Source: Nematopogon swammerdamellus
Taxonomy: Eukaryota; Arthropoda; Insecta; Lepidoptera; Adelidae
Reading direction: 5' to 3'
DNA: 64,000 nt
Assembly (NCBI GenBank): GCA_946902875.1
Contig: OX336345.1
Location: 13,175,395 to 13,239,394, forward strand
The notes under the pieces were generated by a model that worked only from the letters and a program-made list of their open reading frames with translations, did not search any database and was not told the DNA's origin. Position numbers and translations under genes: made by a program. Below are positions 1-10,411 of the stretch, in pieces. Numbering within the stretch: position 1 is the first letter of the stretch; every line of letters starts with the position of its first letter.

Positions 1-129
1 AACATTGTGACTTGCGAAGTTTGTTTGTCAGTTCTTCTTCGCATTGAATTTAGAACTGGCGGAATTTTCGACATGTCCAAGCGTAGGTTACCTACCTATG
101 GATGAAATTATACAATAAACAATAAACGA

Positions 130-424
130 TATAGAGATGGTAATGTTTGCAGATGATATCTCAGATATAGAGATGGTAATGTTTGCATATGATATCTCAG
201 TTGTACTGAAAAACAATGATATAGGTAAACTAAGATACCTAATCATTTTTAACTGTACTAGAATCTCTAAAATCTTGGTTTAAGTACAACAATCTATTAT
301 TAAATGTTAACAAAGCTAATATTATGCACTTTGCTCTTGGGACTCGTAAACATAATAACAATGATGGAATATTAAAAACTGCAGAAAACTTGTCATTAAA
401 CCTTGCTAATGAACAATGCATCTG
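130..424 (+). pseudogene. Relic of a non-LTR retrotransposon reverse transcriptase (thumb/palm edge)
   Basis: The plus strand reads a catalytic FADDIS motif, then, after a frame change near position 236, SLKSWFKYNNLLLNVNKAN followed by MHFALGT and a stop. This is the usual order behind the RT catalytic aspartates of Jockey/CR1-type LINEs (ADD, then W-F-x2-N-x-L-x-L-N-x2-K). A 37-bp stretch carrying the catalytic motif is duplicated in tandem (about 130-203), the second copy reading FAYD. One frameshift, the duplication and missing flanking domains make it a dead fragment. Clade assignment beyond LINE is uncertain. Confidence 0.75.
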
Positions 425-553
425 AGTTCATTATCTTCATCAATCATCAATAATCTTAATTTGCTAATTAATTAGAAAGCACCTTAAGAAAAATGCAACC
501 CGTAAGGTATTAAACCCATTGTCTCTCGCAACAGGACCTTTGACTTGCCAACT

Positions 554-814
554 AGAGAGCGTTTCAACTAAATCTTCCCTTCGCCGTTATGTTGGATCCA
601 CTGTTAGTGTCACTGTCAGTGCTTAAATTCGTGTTGCCAGATTGTGAAGATTATATTACCTAATAATGTAATCGGTATTTACCGTATAATAAATACGGTA
701 CATACTGATAATTAAGGGTAAATCTATACACATAGCAACCCTCAACGCAGTTTTCACAGATAGACAGTGGAGCCAACATAACGGCGAAGGGAAGATTTAG
801 TTGGAACGCTCTCT
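554..814. repeat. Short fold-back MITE with ~48-bp inverted arms
   Basis: The left arm (554-602, starting AGAGAGCGTTTCAACTAAAT) is repeated in inverted form at 766-814 with very few mismatches. The roughly 160-bp centre is AT-rich and has its own short palindromes around CGGTATTTACCG. No target-site duplication is obvious. Superfamily unknown. Confidence 0.8.
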
Positions 815-1099
815 ACACGAAACTTCGTATGACAGCTGTCAGTTTAATACAAAAAAATGCTATTTTATCTCTTGCGGTCGTCTCACACCCCTGTTCCACA
901 GAGGAGTGAGGAAACTTATGTTGGGCCATGCCCCTGTTAGTGGTCTCCTTTCGCTACGCACCACTTGTATCTATTATACAGTTCTTACCGGGTGTCCATC
1001 AGCCATGTCTTGTTGTGGGGAATGTGATATAAGTATGCCTCGTACGATCCTGAAATTGTTCATAAGGGTAGCTCACACTCACAGCAGGATACTACGCAC

Positions 1100-1215
1100 C
1101 CCCTCTCGACGAAGGCGACCTGCCCGAGAACATCGTCTGGGTTGAGCACTTCGCTGCAGGCGTCCAGCGGCACTGTCGGCACCAACCTCACACCCTTCAA
1201 CTCAACACTCTCGTT
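1100..1215 (-). CDS. PRADC1: PRADC1-like exon 3: middle of the PA domain
   Basis: A strong pyrimidine tract and TTGCAG precede the exon on the minus strand. It reads NESVELKGVRLVP, then PLDACSEVL and VAFVERG. Donor GTGCGT (1099-1094) is preferred because it leaves two bases and would restore the family's Gly-Gly-Cys. A weaker donor GTAGTA lies four bases further on. Confidence 0.8.
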
Positions 1216-4200
1216 CTGCAATAAAAAGGGGAAGAGGCCTCATCATTGTTCCGGCCTGTGTTCCATCATTGGCCTGTGGCTACACTCGCATTGAGAGGCT
1301 ATTGTTGTTCAGCCCATAACAATATTGTGGCCTATAACACCTTGGTGAACTAGGTGCCATGTCAGTGCTTCCCTTTGGTCGTGCTGGCTTACACTGAACT
1401 GAACGGGAAAGACGGAACTATTTACATAATCACTTCGACCGACCTTAAGGGGGGGGCTAAAGTTGTTTGCGTCAGTGAAATCTGAAGTGGTCTCTGTTAT
1501 CCCCCGAGTGTGATTGACTTCACGTTACGTTAGGTTGGGGTCGAAGGCCTAGGTCAGCTAGCCTCAGAAATAAATAGGTACTTACCTATTTTGTTCCGAA
1601 CACAGCAAGTCACCACGAATAAGGCCAGAGGCCGAATGCGTTCGGTTAAACTATACACTTTCTCAAAAACAGAAAGTAAGTTCTATTAAGTAACAGTAAC
1701 TTACTAAGAGCGAGGCCGTAGCAAATTATGTATTTTTTCGAAGAAAGTAAATCACTGAGGGTGAGACCGATGGCCGAGCTGAGTTCAAGTAACATATTGT
1801 ATAGGTACTTTCTCAAAGACAGCCAGTTATGGCGGGCGAGACCTAAGACTGAGCTGGGTTCAGTTAAACTATATACCTACTTGCTCGAAGAAAACAAAAT
1901 ACTGAGGGAGAGGCCGAAGACCGAGCTGCGTTCAGGTAAACGATATACGTTCTCGAAGAAAGTAAGCTGCCGAAAGAAAGGCCCAAAACCAAACTGTGTT
2001 TTTGAAACCATGTTTTCTCTCGAAGTACGAGTAAATTAATTACCTACTTAGGGTGAGGCCGAAGGCAGACAGAGCATGTGGTAGGTAGAATGAGAATATA
2101 GTTTTGTAGGTAATTTCATTGGCTTTATTTGCTAATAAGTTTAGTGATCTAAGTTCATTATTTTACGTTAATAAGTATTTGAGTTGAGAAGTGGAAATCC
2201 ATAATATACAACTGGTCCCCTGAGCTGCTTAAGTTCTACTTAAATGCATTCCAGCTTACTCTCCCCGACCCGAGTAACCTAGTTAGATGGGGGAAATCTA
2301 CAAATAGACTATGCCCGTCATGTAAGGAGTTCGTAGGCACGGCCAAACATTTGTTATGCGGATGCAAAATACTACTTGAGCGAGGCCAGTATTCCTACCG
2401 TCATGATAAAGTCCTCCAAATCATCAGAGAGGCCATCAACCTGTCAATTGCACGGACCAGGAAAGGGCAAACCAGTAGCGGCTTCCAGAAGGTCAACTTT
2501 GTGAAACCTGGAGCCAATAAGCTGCCCAAAGATAGGACTAAACCTTCTTCAATTTTGGAAGCAGCAAAGGATTGGGAATTGTTGATGGACACACATGAGA
2601 AATTATACAATATATATTGAATCTGGAATATACGGAAATCTGTACCACAGCATTAAAACCGGATATACTCATATTCTCAAAAGCGACAAAGCATGTAGTA
2701 CTTGTTGAACTTACACTTCCATGGGAAAGTAACATACCGAAGGACCACAACATCAAACTTAACAAGTACTGCAACTTAGTAGACCGGATTGTGAGAAACG
2801 GATTCAAGACTGATCTCTTCGCTGTGGAAGTCGGAGCAAGAGGACTACCAGCGAAGTCGCTCTACAGTCTCTTCAAGAATCTAGGGTTGCCAAGATCGAC
2901 GCTAAGCTCATATATGGAGAGAGCTTCGAAAACGTCACTGGAAGCATCCTACAGAATATGGATAGGTAGAGAGAGGGAGGTCGAAAGCGGGACTGGTGGT
3001 TTTCCCGCGTCCTAGTCAACGCGTACTAGCTGACGAGGGCTTGAAGCGAGCCGAAATGTGAAGCATGCGCGGGAAATTTAGAGTGGCCACTCGCTAGTCC
3101 CGGCCTCGATTAATACCCTCCTCTACTGCCGATGGGCCCAGATATGTTCGGTGAAGCCATCGCAAGCTTAGATCCACACCTTCCTCCTTCTGTGGGGTTC
3201 AAAAGTTTGATATTTTGGTCTACCTAGAACACACAAAATAAAAATACACAAGTTTTAAAAGTGGCTGTAACAAAAACTCAACCCCTTAAACTAGTTAGTG
3301 ACTGTAAAATAAGGGGGAAGGGGGATTGATTGATATGGAACCCTAGGCGTGTGAGTCTAGCTCGCTCTTTTTCCTTGTGTCGCCAAACATTTTAAGATCT
3401 GGCAACATAATATACAAACTCTTATTCTCCAAACGTTGTTTATTTCTTATCTAAGTTCAGCATTTGAAATCTGACTAATGAGCATTAAAAATATTGTTTT
3501 TTTCCTAATGAAATCTAATTTAATGCAACAAACACTCACAAATGGTGCTCCGAAATCCTTAGCGGGGCGCACCCTGTAGGAGTATTGGAGCTCCGGTGGT
3601 TCCAGAATCTCGAAGAATATGTCACCCGCAATCACGTCCACCGTTGAAGATCCATCATGGAAATGCAAGTCGTTGGCTGAAATATCAAACCAACCCATGG
3701 ACATACAGTGGACTCGAAACAATGTTTAGGTAAATTTGATCACAGTCAGTCAGTCACTGTTCTGTCTCTGTGCCTAATTTTGACCACATAGTGAATTCTT
3801 TGTATGACATGTGGTATACCGTTGGAAAGGGCGTAAACTAGCGAACTTTTTAAAAGAAAATGAAGCACTCAATTGCTGTTAGTTTTTTTTTTTAATGAAT
3901 TAAGAAATTAAGATTCTGTCAACTTTTTACTCGCTCTCGGGACTTTGGGAGGTCATAAAACCTTTTCATGGTATTAACTTCATCAAATAATATTTTTTCT
4001 AGAACAAGGATACATCGTAGAATTCAATAAATTTTATTTCGTGCTGATACAATCATAACCAAAAAAGTTAGAAGGTTATAGCTGGCATTTGGGTAATTTT
4101 CAAAAATAAAGAAAAAAAATCGTATCTCGATACCACGTGACATCTGATAAAAGGTATCATGGGTCAAAACGTTGCAAATGACCTCACTTACCTACAAAAA

Positions 4201-5447
4201 AATTTTGTCCGTCGATGTGCCGAACACCCTGTATATCTATATAATTTAACCCTGAGGGCCTAGTCCGAGTTTACGCGACAGCTACGTAAACGTCAAATAC
4301 CGATCGAATAAAGTTTTTATGTATGGAGCTCTCTAGTGGCGCGGCGGTGAGCGTATTGTGCTCCCATACATAAAAACTCAATTCAATCGGTATTTGACGT
4401 TTACGTAGCTGTCACGTTAACTCGGACTAGGCCCTCAGGTTATTTTTTTTTTAACCACCAAATCATTCACCCATAGCACTTTCCTTGTTTTTATATACAT
4501 TTATATTCAAAACCAATGTTTTGGTGCCTAAAAAAAATACTTTTCTTTTTATTTTGTATGAAATTTTTTCGTGAAATTTTATTTTTGGCCCGAATTTTGA
4601 TTTCCGCAGGCTAATCTAATAGCAGTAGGGTGTGCTGTAGTATAAGGCCTGCTAATTAGAAAATTGCTGGTAGCTGGGACTGGTAGGTGAGGGTCTATGG
4701 AACTATTACCATTAAGAATTGTTTGCCGGAAATGCGTAGTTTCGGAGAAAAAAATTAATTTCCCATACAAAATTAATTTTTCATACAATATAAAAAATTT
4801 GTTTTTGTTTTTTTAAGGCACCAAAACATTAGTTTTGAATATAAATGTATGTAAAACCAAGGGAAGTGGTATGGGTGAATGTATCGGTGGTTTAAAAAAA
4901 AAATTACCAGGGTTAATTTATAGAAGATGCGTCGCTACGCGACGCATCTTCTATAAATTAACCCTAACCTAATTTTGAGGCGGGGCATGGCGTTTTTGCA
5001 TAAATTCCTATTCAAAATAAATGTTTTGGTGCATTAAAAAAAATATATTAAAAATCTAAAATTAATTTTGTATGAAAAATATTTTTTTCAACATTTTTTT
5101 TCTCCAAAACTACGCATTTCCGGCAAAAAATTCTTTTTGGTAATAGTTCCTTAGACCCTCACCTACCAGCCCCAGTTACCAGCAATTTTCTAATTAGCAG
5201 GCCTTATACTACAGCGCACCCTAGCAGTATTTTGTGGTCCTTTATGCTCCTGTATTTTTTTTTTTACGTAGCGCATGTATTGGAAACCCGCCCCTAAAGG
5301 CTCCCCCTATCTTAGGAAAAAAGAAAGGAACGTACCTCCAGGCGACGCTGCATGCATGAATAGTAACAACAGGAACAGTACGTGGGACAGAACTACGCCA
5401 CCGGTGAAAAGCTGACGCATACTCGAACTCGATAATAATTCTTCCAT
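1100..5447 (-). CDS. PRADC1: PRADC1-like secreted PA-domain protein (5' three exons, 3' end beyond window)
   Basis: Three minus-strand exons join in phase: 5447-5336, 3676-3540 and 1215-1100 (365 nt, 121 codons plus 2 nt). Exon 1 gives Met, then a hydrophobic core (VVLSHVLFLLLLF), typical of a signal peptide. Exon 2 carries FFEILEP and RPAKDFGAPF, matching the family's YFQVLSP and PAKDFGGIF. Exon 3 carries LVPTVPLDAC and VAFVERG, matching LVPAEPPEAC and ALVERGG. Vertebrate PRADC1 is about 188 residues of signal peptide plus protease-associated domain, a secreted glycoprotein without protease activity. The rest (from about CSFLSK) would lie to the left of position 1. Introns of 1.66 and 2.32 kb contain MITEs and an RLE-type LINE. 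The call rests on remembered family motifs plus consistent splice phases; no alignment was run. Confidence 0.85.
1560..2085 (+). repeat. Degenerate minisatellite, GAGGCCGAAGGCCGAGCTG type
   Basis: About seven units of 60-70 bp share (gag)GCCGAAGgCCGAGCTGcGTTCAG(g)TAAAC, followed by (t)ATACTTTCTCGAAGAAAGTAA. The same motif forms dense inverted arrays at 28.2-29.5 and 33.5-34.8 kb and a short stretch at 57.3-57.5 kb. Open frames here (for example 1728-2039) are simply translated repeat. Confidence 0.85.
2190..3195 (+). mobile_element. RLE-type non-LTR retrotransposon, 3' part (copy 1)
   Basis: The fragment starts in the LINE thumb region (KSIIYNW...), then shows a CCHC zinc knuckle at about 2320-2370 (CPSCKEFVGTAKHLLCGC, C-x2-C-x8-H-x4-C). 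Downstream is a restriction-like endonuclease signature: KPD at about 2655, VELTLPWE at about 2705, KLNKY, and FAVEVGARG. A knuckle followed by a PD-(D/E)xK-like domain behind the RT is the arrangement of R2/R4/NeSL-type LINEs. A small indel near 2610 breaks the ORF into two frames relative to copy 2 at 38-40 kb. The 3' UTR runs to about 3195. This copy keeps the PD motif that copy 2 has lost. It sits in intron 2 of the PRADC1-like gene. Confidence 0.8.
3540..3676 (-). CDS. PRADC1: PRADC1-like exon 2: start of the PA domain
   Basis: The acceptor is GATATTTCAG on the minus strand and the donor is GTGAGT (3539-3534). The 137-nt exon reads ANDLHFHDGS, then GDIFFEILEPPEL and RPAKDFGAPF. It starts with two bases completing a codon and ends on a codon boundary, matching both neighbours. 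Confidence 0.85.
3748..4233 (-). repeat. Half copy of a mariner-like fold-back MITE (family M)
   Basis: It ends with the inverted terminus ...TGCCGAACACCCTGTA at 4233, the reverse complement of TACAGGGTGTTCGGCA that begins the copies at 18891, 26268 and 31604. The body matches the right half of the 18.9-20.8 kb copy, including an uninterrupted TTAA site at about 3892 where that copy carries a piggyBac-type insertion. Confidence 0.8.
4249..4441. repeat. Fold-back MITE with ~70-bp arms
   Basis: CCTGAGGGCCTAGTCCGAG at the left is mirrored at the right end (4421-4439), and the arms continue through ACAGCTACGTAAACGTCAAA. The loop holds CTCTAGTGGCGCGGCGGTGA. It abuts the end of the family M copy. 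Confidence 0.85.
4442..5235. repeat. Inverted-repeat element plus an inverted partial second copy
   Basis: AACCACCAAATCATTCACCC at about 4452 and its inverse near 4890 bound a roughly 450-bp element with 70-80-bp arms. From about 4995 to 5230 the inside of the same element recurs in opposite orientation (ACTACGCATTTCCGGC, TACAGCGCACCCTAGCAG). No ORF of note. It lies in intron 1 of the PRADC1-like gene. Confidence 0.75.
4909..4965. other. Perfect 27-bp hairpin with 3-nt loop
   Basis: AGGGTTAATTTATAGAAGAT continues into GCGTCGC, loop TAC, and returns as the exact complement GCGACGC...ATTAACCCT. The 27-bp arms contain no mismatch. Confidence 0.9.
5336..5447 (-). CDS. PRADC1: PRADC1-like exon 1 (coding part): start codon and signal peptide
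   Basis: The minus strand opens with ATG at 5447-5445 (MEELLSSSSM...); a second in-frame ATG is nine codons on. About 14 hydrophobic residues lead to HAASPG, then donor GTACGT (5335-5330). The exon ends one base into a codon, which exon 2 completes to Ala. A longer overlapping ORF on the same strand is in another frame and is not the gene. Confidence 0.75.
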
Positions 5448-5884
5448 ACGAAAGGTGCCTCCGAAAAACACTGAGAACGTTTTTATTCAAGGTTACACGT
5501 AGTTAGGTAGAGATGTAGTTGTGTTGTGTAGTTATTGTCGTAGATTGAAAAAGCATTTTTAACCTATGTCTTCCATACTGTACGTACAGGTTAAGTACAA
5601 GGTACAACCAACACAGGTCAGGTGCCGCGGGCAAACGAAAACGAAGCCAAGATCATAGAGTAACTTAGCCAAGATCAAAGAAAATACTTACTAAGGCGGT
5701 TATTTTACCTCTGACATGTGTCACATTATCCTCCCGCTAGGTTGGCATTGCATGCTAAAATCATGAAAAATGTTACCTGCTATGTATATATTTCCCTAGT
5801 AGTGGAAAATTAAATTATATATAATGTGCCTCTTTATATCTGGTCAAATATTTTAGGAGAGTTATAAACACCAAAGCACACCAA

Positions 5885-6858
5885 AGTGTGACAGTTACGC
5901 AGATGACAGCACAGGGCATGAAGGTTATGTCAAGGACTGGGAGAGCAAAGATCACCAAGCTCGGTGGCAAAGATGCACAGCCCAGCAAGGCGCAACGTTC
6001 TGTTGTAGAAAGGGTGGATAAGGTTCTTGAAAAAGTTGCCACTTGGGACAACGAGAACCTTGTTGCCTTCAACGTTCGCAAGACGCAATGCTGTGTATTC
6101 TCTGCTAAGGTCGACCCCTTCCCTTTCCTTGCGAATTTCTAGGCAGTGTCGTTCCTGTCTCGGAGCACCTAGACCTACTGGGGTGCAAAATGTCCAAGGC
6201 CAAAACCGCATAAAAAAACTGGGGATCCTATACCGAAATATGAGGTTCTTCTCACCGGCACAACTACTTATGTTGTACAAATCGCAGATTAGGCCGGTGA
6301 TGGAATACTGTAGCCATATTTGGGAAGGCAGCCCCCAGTATCAGTATCTGTTGGCGTCCTTGGATTCAATACAGCGCAGAGCCGTCCGTCTGGTGGGAGA
6401 CCCGAAACTGACTGTTGATCTGGAGTCTCTCAGTCACAGACGATTTGTAGGGTCACTCAGTCTGTTCTACAGGTACTATCATGGACGCTGCTCGGAGGAA
6501 CTTACTTCCCTTATTCCTTGCCATCTAACCTATCTTTGCAGCACTCGCCGCAGAGAAACTGAGCACCCTTTTGTTGTTGACATTGGGCATTTGAGAACCC
6601 ATCGGTTCTCAAAATCGTTTCTTTGTCGCACCGCTAGGGTGTGGAACTGTCTCCCGGCGAGTGTGTTTCCCGAATCCTACCTGGGTGTCTTCAAACGTCG
6701 TATCAACTGGCTAGACAGCCTAGCAACAGTCCGCAAATCTGCTGGCATGGCGCCTCACTAAGCGTGGTTTCGCGAGGAGAGGGGTTTTTGGCTTTGTCGA
6801 CTATACTATTGGTCCCTCGACACAGCCACCCATGTTGGTTTACATTAAAAAAAAAAAG
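5885..6858 (+). pseudogene. Jockey/CR1-group LINE (family A), RT 3' half to poly(A)
   Basis: It begins with a frameshifted RT motif SYADDSTGHEGYV (about 5893), then WDNENLVAFNVRKTQCCVFS (about 6040-6100). Later come KKLGILYRN, MEYCSHIWEG, RRAVRLVGDP and SFLCRTARVWNCLPASVFP, a C-terminal order common in lepidopteran LINEs. ORF 6027-6761 covers the last part. A short 3' UTR ends in an 11-A tract (6847-6857). Several frameshifts make it inactive. Other pieces of the family are at 7584-7990, 14845-14910, 49006-49440 and 60703-60735. Confidence 0.85.
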
Positions 6859-7583
6859 TTTTACTATGCACAAACGCAGAACAGTTTATTGTCACACTAT
6901 TTACAGGGAAATCGTCTAAATCGATAATGGCGACACCGAGCTCAGGTTAGCTAACTTTATAGCCAGAGGTAAAATAACTTCGACGGTCTGTAATCGTGAG
7001 TTGTTAGCTTATATTAGATTAATTCGTTTTTTTTTTAGATTAATTCGTCTTCTCCCGAAACAGGGAAAACTCATTAGAGTATACAGCCAATTCTGTTGTA
7101 GCTTTTAACGTCTGTTGTATAAGTTCTCGCACCGCGAGAACCACAAAAATGTATATTTTTAATTACAACGACGACGCGACAAAATTCCGCCGCCGTCCGC
7201 CATCTTTTTTTTTTTCTAATTGTTAGTATAGAGGAATACTCATGTGTCCGCTATAGCGAAACGTAGCTGAAAACCGTTGCCACGCCTCTAACGTATCGCA
7301 TCGGTATTGTCATAGCTAACAACGGCTATCGGCTATCGGCTACCAACCAAAGCGAACGAACACCGTATGCCAGGCAGCCTGATGACAGACAACTGATATC
7401 CGAATCCGACAATAATTATGCCTTCCCTCTCTCTTTAAGTAAGTCCCCAAATGCAAGAAAGAGAAGGTGCGATTCTTTCTAGTTTCACCAAATAAATATT
7501 TTCATGGAAAATAACCTTTATCATAAAAGCAATAAGGTCGTATTTGGGTTGGATGTCTACGAATATCTTAGATATTTACGAAA
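6859..7583. other. Intergenic spacer between two opposed LINE copies
   Basis: No gene, tRNA or clear repeat boundary seen. It contains an A/T-rich run, a CG-rich patch (ACGACGACGCGACAAAATTC) and ordinary intergenic sequence. Confidence 0.5.
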
Positions 7584-7990
7584 TATCTAACGGCGCGCAG
7601 CAGCAGTTCCTCCGAGCAGCGTCCATGATAGTACCTGTAGAGTGACCCTACAAATCGTCTGTGACTGAGAGACTCCAGATCAACAGTCAGTTTCGGGTCT
7701 CTCACCAGACGGACGGCTCTGCGCTGTATTGAATCCAAGGACGCCAACAGATACTGTTACTGGGGGCTGCCTTCCCAAATGTGGCTACAGTATTCCATCA
7801 CCGGCCTAATCTGCGATTTGTACAACATAAGTAGTTGTGCCGGTGAGAAGAACCTCATATTTCGGTATAGGATCCCCAGTTTTTTTATGCGGTTTTGGCC
7901 TTGGACATTTTGCACCCCAGTAGGTCTAGGTGCTCCGAGACAGGAACGACACTGCCTTAGAAATTCGCAAGGAAAGGGAAGGGGTCGACC
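7584..7990 (-). pseudogene. LINE family A fragment, inverted relative to 6100-6490
   Basis: Minus-strand sequence matches 6100-6490 closely (CAGTGTCGTTCCTGTCTCGG through the MEYCSHIWEG and GDPKLTVDLESLSHRR coding stretch). With the plus copy it forms an inverted pair about 1.1 kb apart. Truncated at both ends. Confidence 0.85.
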
Positions 7991-8911
7991 ACAGATCAGA
8001 GAAGTAATAGCGAGATATGTGATGACGCCCGTTCACAGTCGGAACCGATGTGGCAAGATTTCTATCGCACACAAACACAATTCACACGGACGCGTTCGTA
8101 CGAGCTCACAAATACATTCGCACTAGCCAATCCCGCGCGCCGTATCCACCAGCGTGAACGCACACATCGACATGTCGACGCGTGTTGTTTGTCGTGTCCG
8201 TGAATAAACTAACTAGGGATTGACCACGTCGACATTCCTTATATCGACTATCGATAGAGCTAAAATTTAAGTAAAACATAATGTAAGAATGTGCATACCT
8301 ATTTATAAAACGAAATAATCCCGAACATATTAAAATGTAAGATAAATTAAATTATCTATATCTATGAATAACGGTCAAATAATATAGTTGAAAGGGCTTA
8401 TTCTGATAATCTTGAGACACAAAAATTTGAGAATAGGTAAACCATTCTACAAGTTTTGATACAAAGTTACCTATCCTTTTATACTAGGTGGTACGGTGTA
8501 GGCGCCCGGATTGCTACCACCGTACCAGTTCAGTTCAAACGGTTGTAACTTTTACGTGTTTTCTGACTAGTTCAGTGTAGCCGGAATAATAGAGAACAGA
8601 ATATAAGAGAAATAAGAAAGGGATAATATGGAAAAGGCAAGAATGAGTAGATCGGACACACATTTATTGGCATATTACTTGAATTTCACATAATATTTAG
8701 TTTGTAACAACTTATAAAATACGGGTAGGAAGCTAGTAACCCGGTGGCATTGACATCAATTCTAATAATCCATGAGCAAAATGTAGATCATCATTAGTTC
8801 TACAAAAAAACTCACCACCACATATACCTAACTATTATGTATAACGCAGAAAGGTGAGAAATAAAAATGATACGAGTGAATAAATATACTGTGTTGGTGG
8901 GGCGGTACTTA
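7991..8911. other. Unassigned intergenic DNA
   Basis: No gene recognised. Around 8488-8585 is a weak repeat motif (GGTACGGTG..., ...TTCAGTGTAGCCGG) that recurs near 12355-12545, 12750-12850 and 54885-54990 and probably reflects old SINE-type insertions. Confidence 0.45.
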
Positions 8912-9060
8912 AAAGAATAGCCCCACTGCATCTCTCCCCGTGCATGTCGTAAAAGGCGACTAAGGGATAAGAACAAGATGGCGTGCTCAAGGGCGACAGG
9001 CCAGCCACCTTTCACCTTGGCACAGTCCTTCCATCCACCGAGTCATGCAGCAGGTGGGTT
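8912..9060 (+). repeat. Interspersed repeat family Z, 5' part
   Basis: CTGCATCTCTCCCCGTGCAT, GTCGTAAAAGGCGACTAAGG and GAGTCATGCAGCAGGTGGGT recur in the same order at 42095-42240 and 56640-56780. This copy lacks the downstream GTGGTGGTCGGTGTTGTGCT part present in the other two. Confidence 0.8.
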
Positions 9061-9190
9061 TGATAGTTGTCTTATCTGATAGTCTTGTTATGCTTAGCAT
9101 TAACAAAATTAATTCATAATGAATACCCCGTTAGCATTTAGCACTGCTAAGCGCCCTGATGAATAAAAATTAATGTTAAATGCTACGCAT

Positions 9191-9557
9191 AATCATCTTT
9201 CTTCATTTCTTTCTTTTTTTTTCTTCCCCTTTTTTTATGTATTTATGGGTTTTGCTCTTTTTGCGATTTTGGCTAGTTTCTTTAATAGTAAGTTATCGAA
9301 ATTATGTAAAAGTTGTCTAAATTATGTAAACATGTTAGGGTTAGGCTTAAAATCAGCGTTCTTATGGTTCACCGCCATAGGAATAAGAGCTGTGCCGCAT
9401 CCTTTTTGCGAACAATGTGTTGTATTTGTCTTAATGTTCTTTTTTTGTTATAAGTATTTAATTATTTCTGTTTTTATCGTGTATTTCTTTTTTCTTTTAT
9501 GTTTTCTGTTTTACGTATTTGTTTGCAAATAAAAATCTTGAATTTGAATTTGAATCA
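9191..9557 (+). mobile_element. LINE 3'-end-like insertion with AATCA target duplication
   Basis: AATCA occurs at 9191-9195 and 9553-9557. The inverted right arm of the host element (about 14095-14105) is uninterrupted at this position and shows the empty site. The insert ends in AAATCTTGAATTTGAATTTG, a short repeated tail typical of some LINE 3' ends. The 119-codon open frame here is low-complexity Phe/Leu-rich sequence and is not called a gene. Confidence 0.75.
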
Positions 9558-9765
9558 CATTTCATTTTAGTTAGCATTGCTGTTTCGTTCGTAAAACTTA
9601 GTTGGTTCGTTTGTTTTGGAACGCACAAAGCAATGAAGTATGTGCTATTTATCTGTGGTACTGCTAAGTGCTAAATGCTATATAGCTGCCTGCGCTCCGC
9701 TGCTAGCTAGCTAGCTAACATCGAAACGCGAATGCGATGCGATCATGCGAGTGAGGGATCGGAAT

Positions 9766-10411
9766 TATCATCTGTCACGTGATCATTAGTTTTGGTCATA
9801 TCTACAGAACCACTGGACTTAGACCCATCGTGTTGGTACTCAAACTGAACGTCTCGATGAGATCTACCCATCTGTCACGTGATCGTTTGTTTTGGTCATA
9901 TCTCGAGAACCACTGAACTTAGACCCATCGTGTTGGTACTCAAAGTGAACGTCTCGATGAGATCTATCCATCTGTCACATTAACTTTGTTTTGATCATAA
10001 CTCGTGAACCACTGGTGCTAGACCCACCGTGTTGGTACTCAAACTTAAGGTCTCGGTGAGATCTATCCATCTGTCACATGAACCTTTGTTTTGGTCATAA
10101 CTCGAGAACCACTGGTGCTAGACCCATCGTGTTGGTACTCAAACTTCAGGTCTCGGCGAGATCTATCCATCTGTCACATGAACTTTTGTTTTGGTCATAA
10201 CTCGAGAACCACTGGTGCTAGACCCATCGTGTTGGTACTCAAACTTCAGGTCTCGGTGAGGTCTATCCATCTGTCACATGAACTTTTGTTTTGTTCATAA
10301 CTCGAGAACCACTGGTGCTAGACCCAACGTGTTGGTACTCAAACTTCAGGTCTCGGTGAGATCTAGCCGTCACATGAACTTTTGTTTTGGTCATAGCTCG
10401 AGAACCACTGG
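9766..10411 (+). repeat. 110-bp satellite array, direct half of palindrome
   Basis: About six units of 108-110 bp, each containing CATCTGTCAC(G/A)TGA, TTTGTTTTGGTCATA, CGAGAACCACTGG and GACCCATCGTGTTGGTACTC. The array runs up to an inversion point at about 10412. Confidence 0.95.

Noticed and set aside
801..1145. 114-codon plus-strand open frame
   Set aside because: It overlaps the minus-strand PRADC1-like exon and a MITE arm and has no recognisable motif; a shadow frame.
5242..5490. 82-codon minus-strand open frame over PRADC1 exon 1
   Set aside because: It reads through the splice donor in a different frame; the signal-peptide frame fits the downstream exon phase, this one does not.
9173..9532. 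119-codon hydrophobic open frame
   Set aside because: T-rich low-complexity sequence inside a LINE-tail-like insertion; the Phe/Leu richness is compositional, not a membrane protein.
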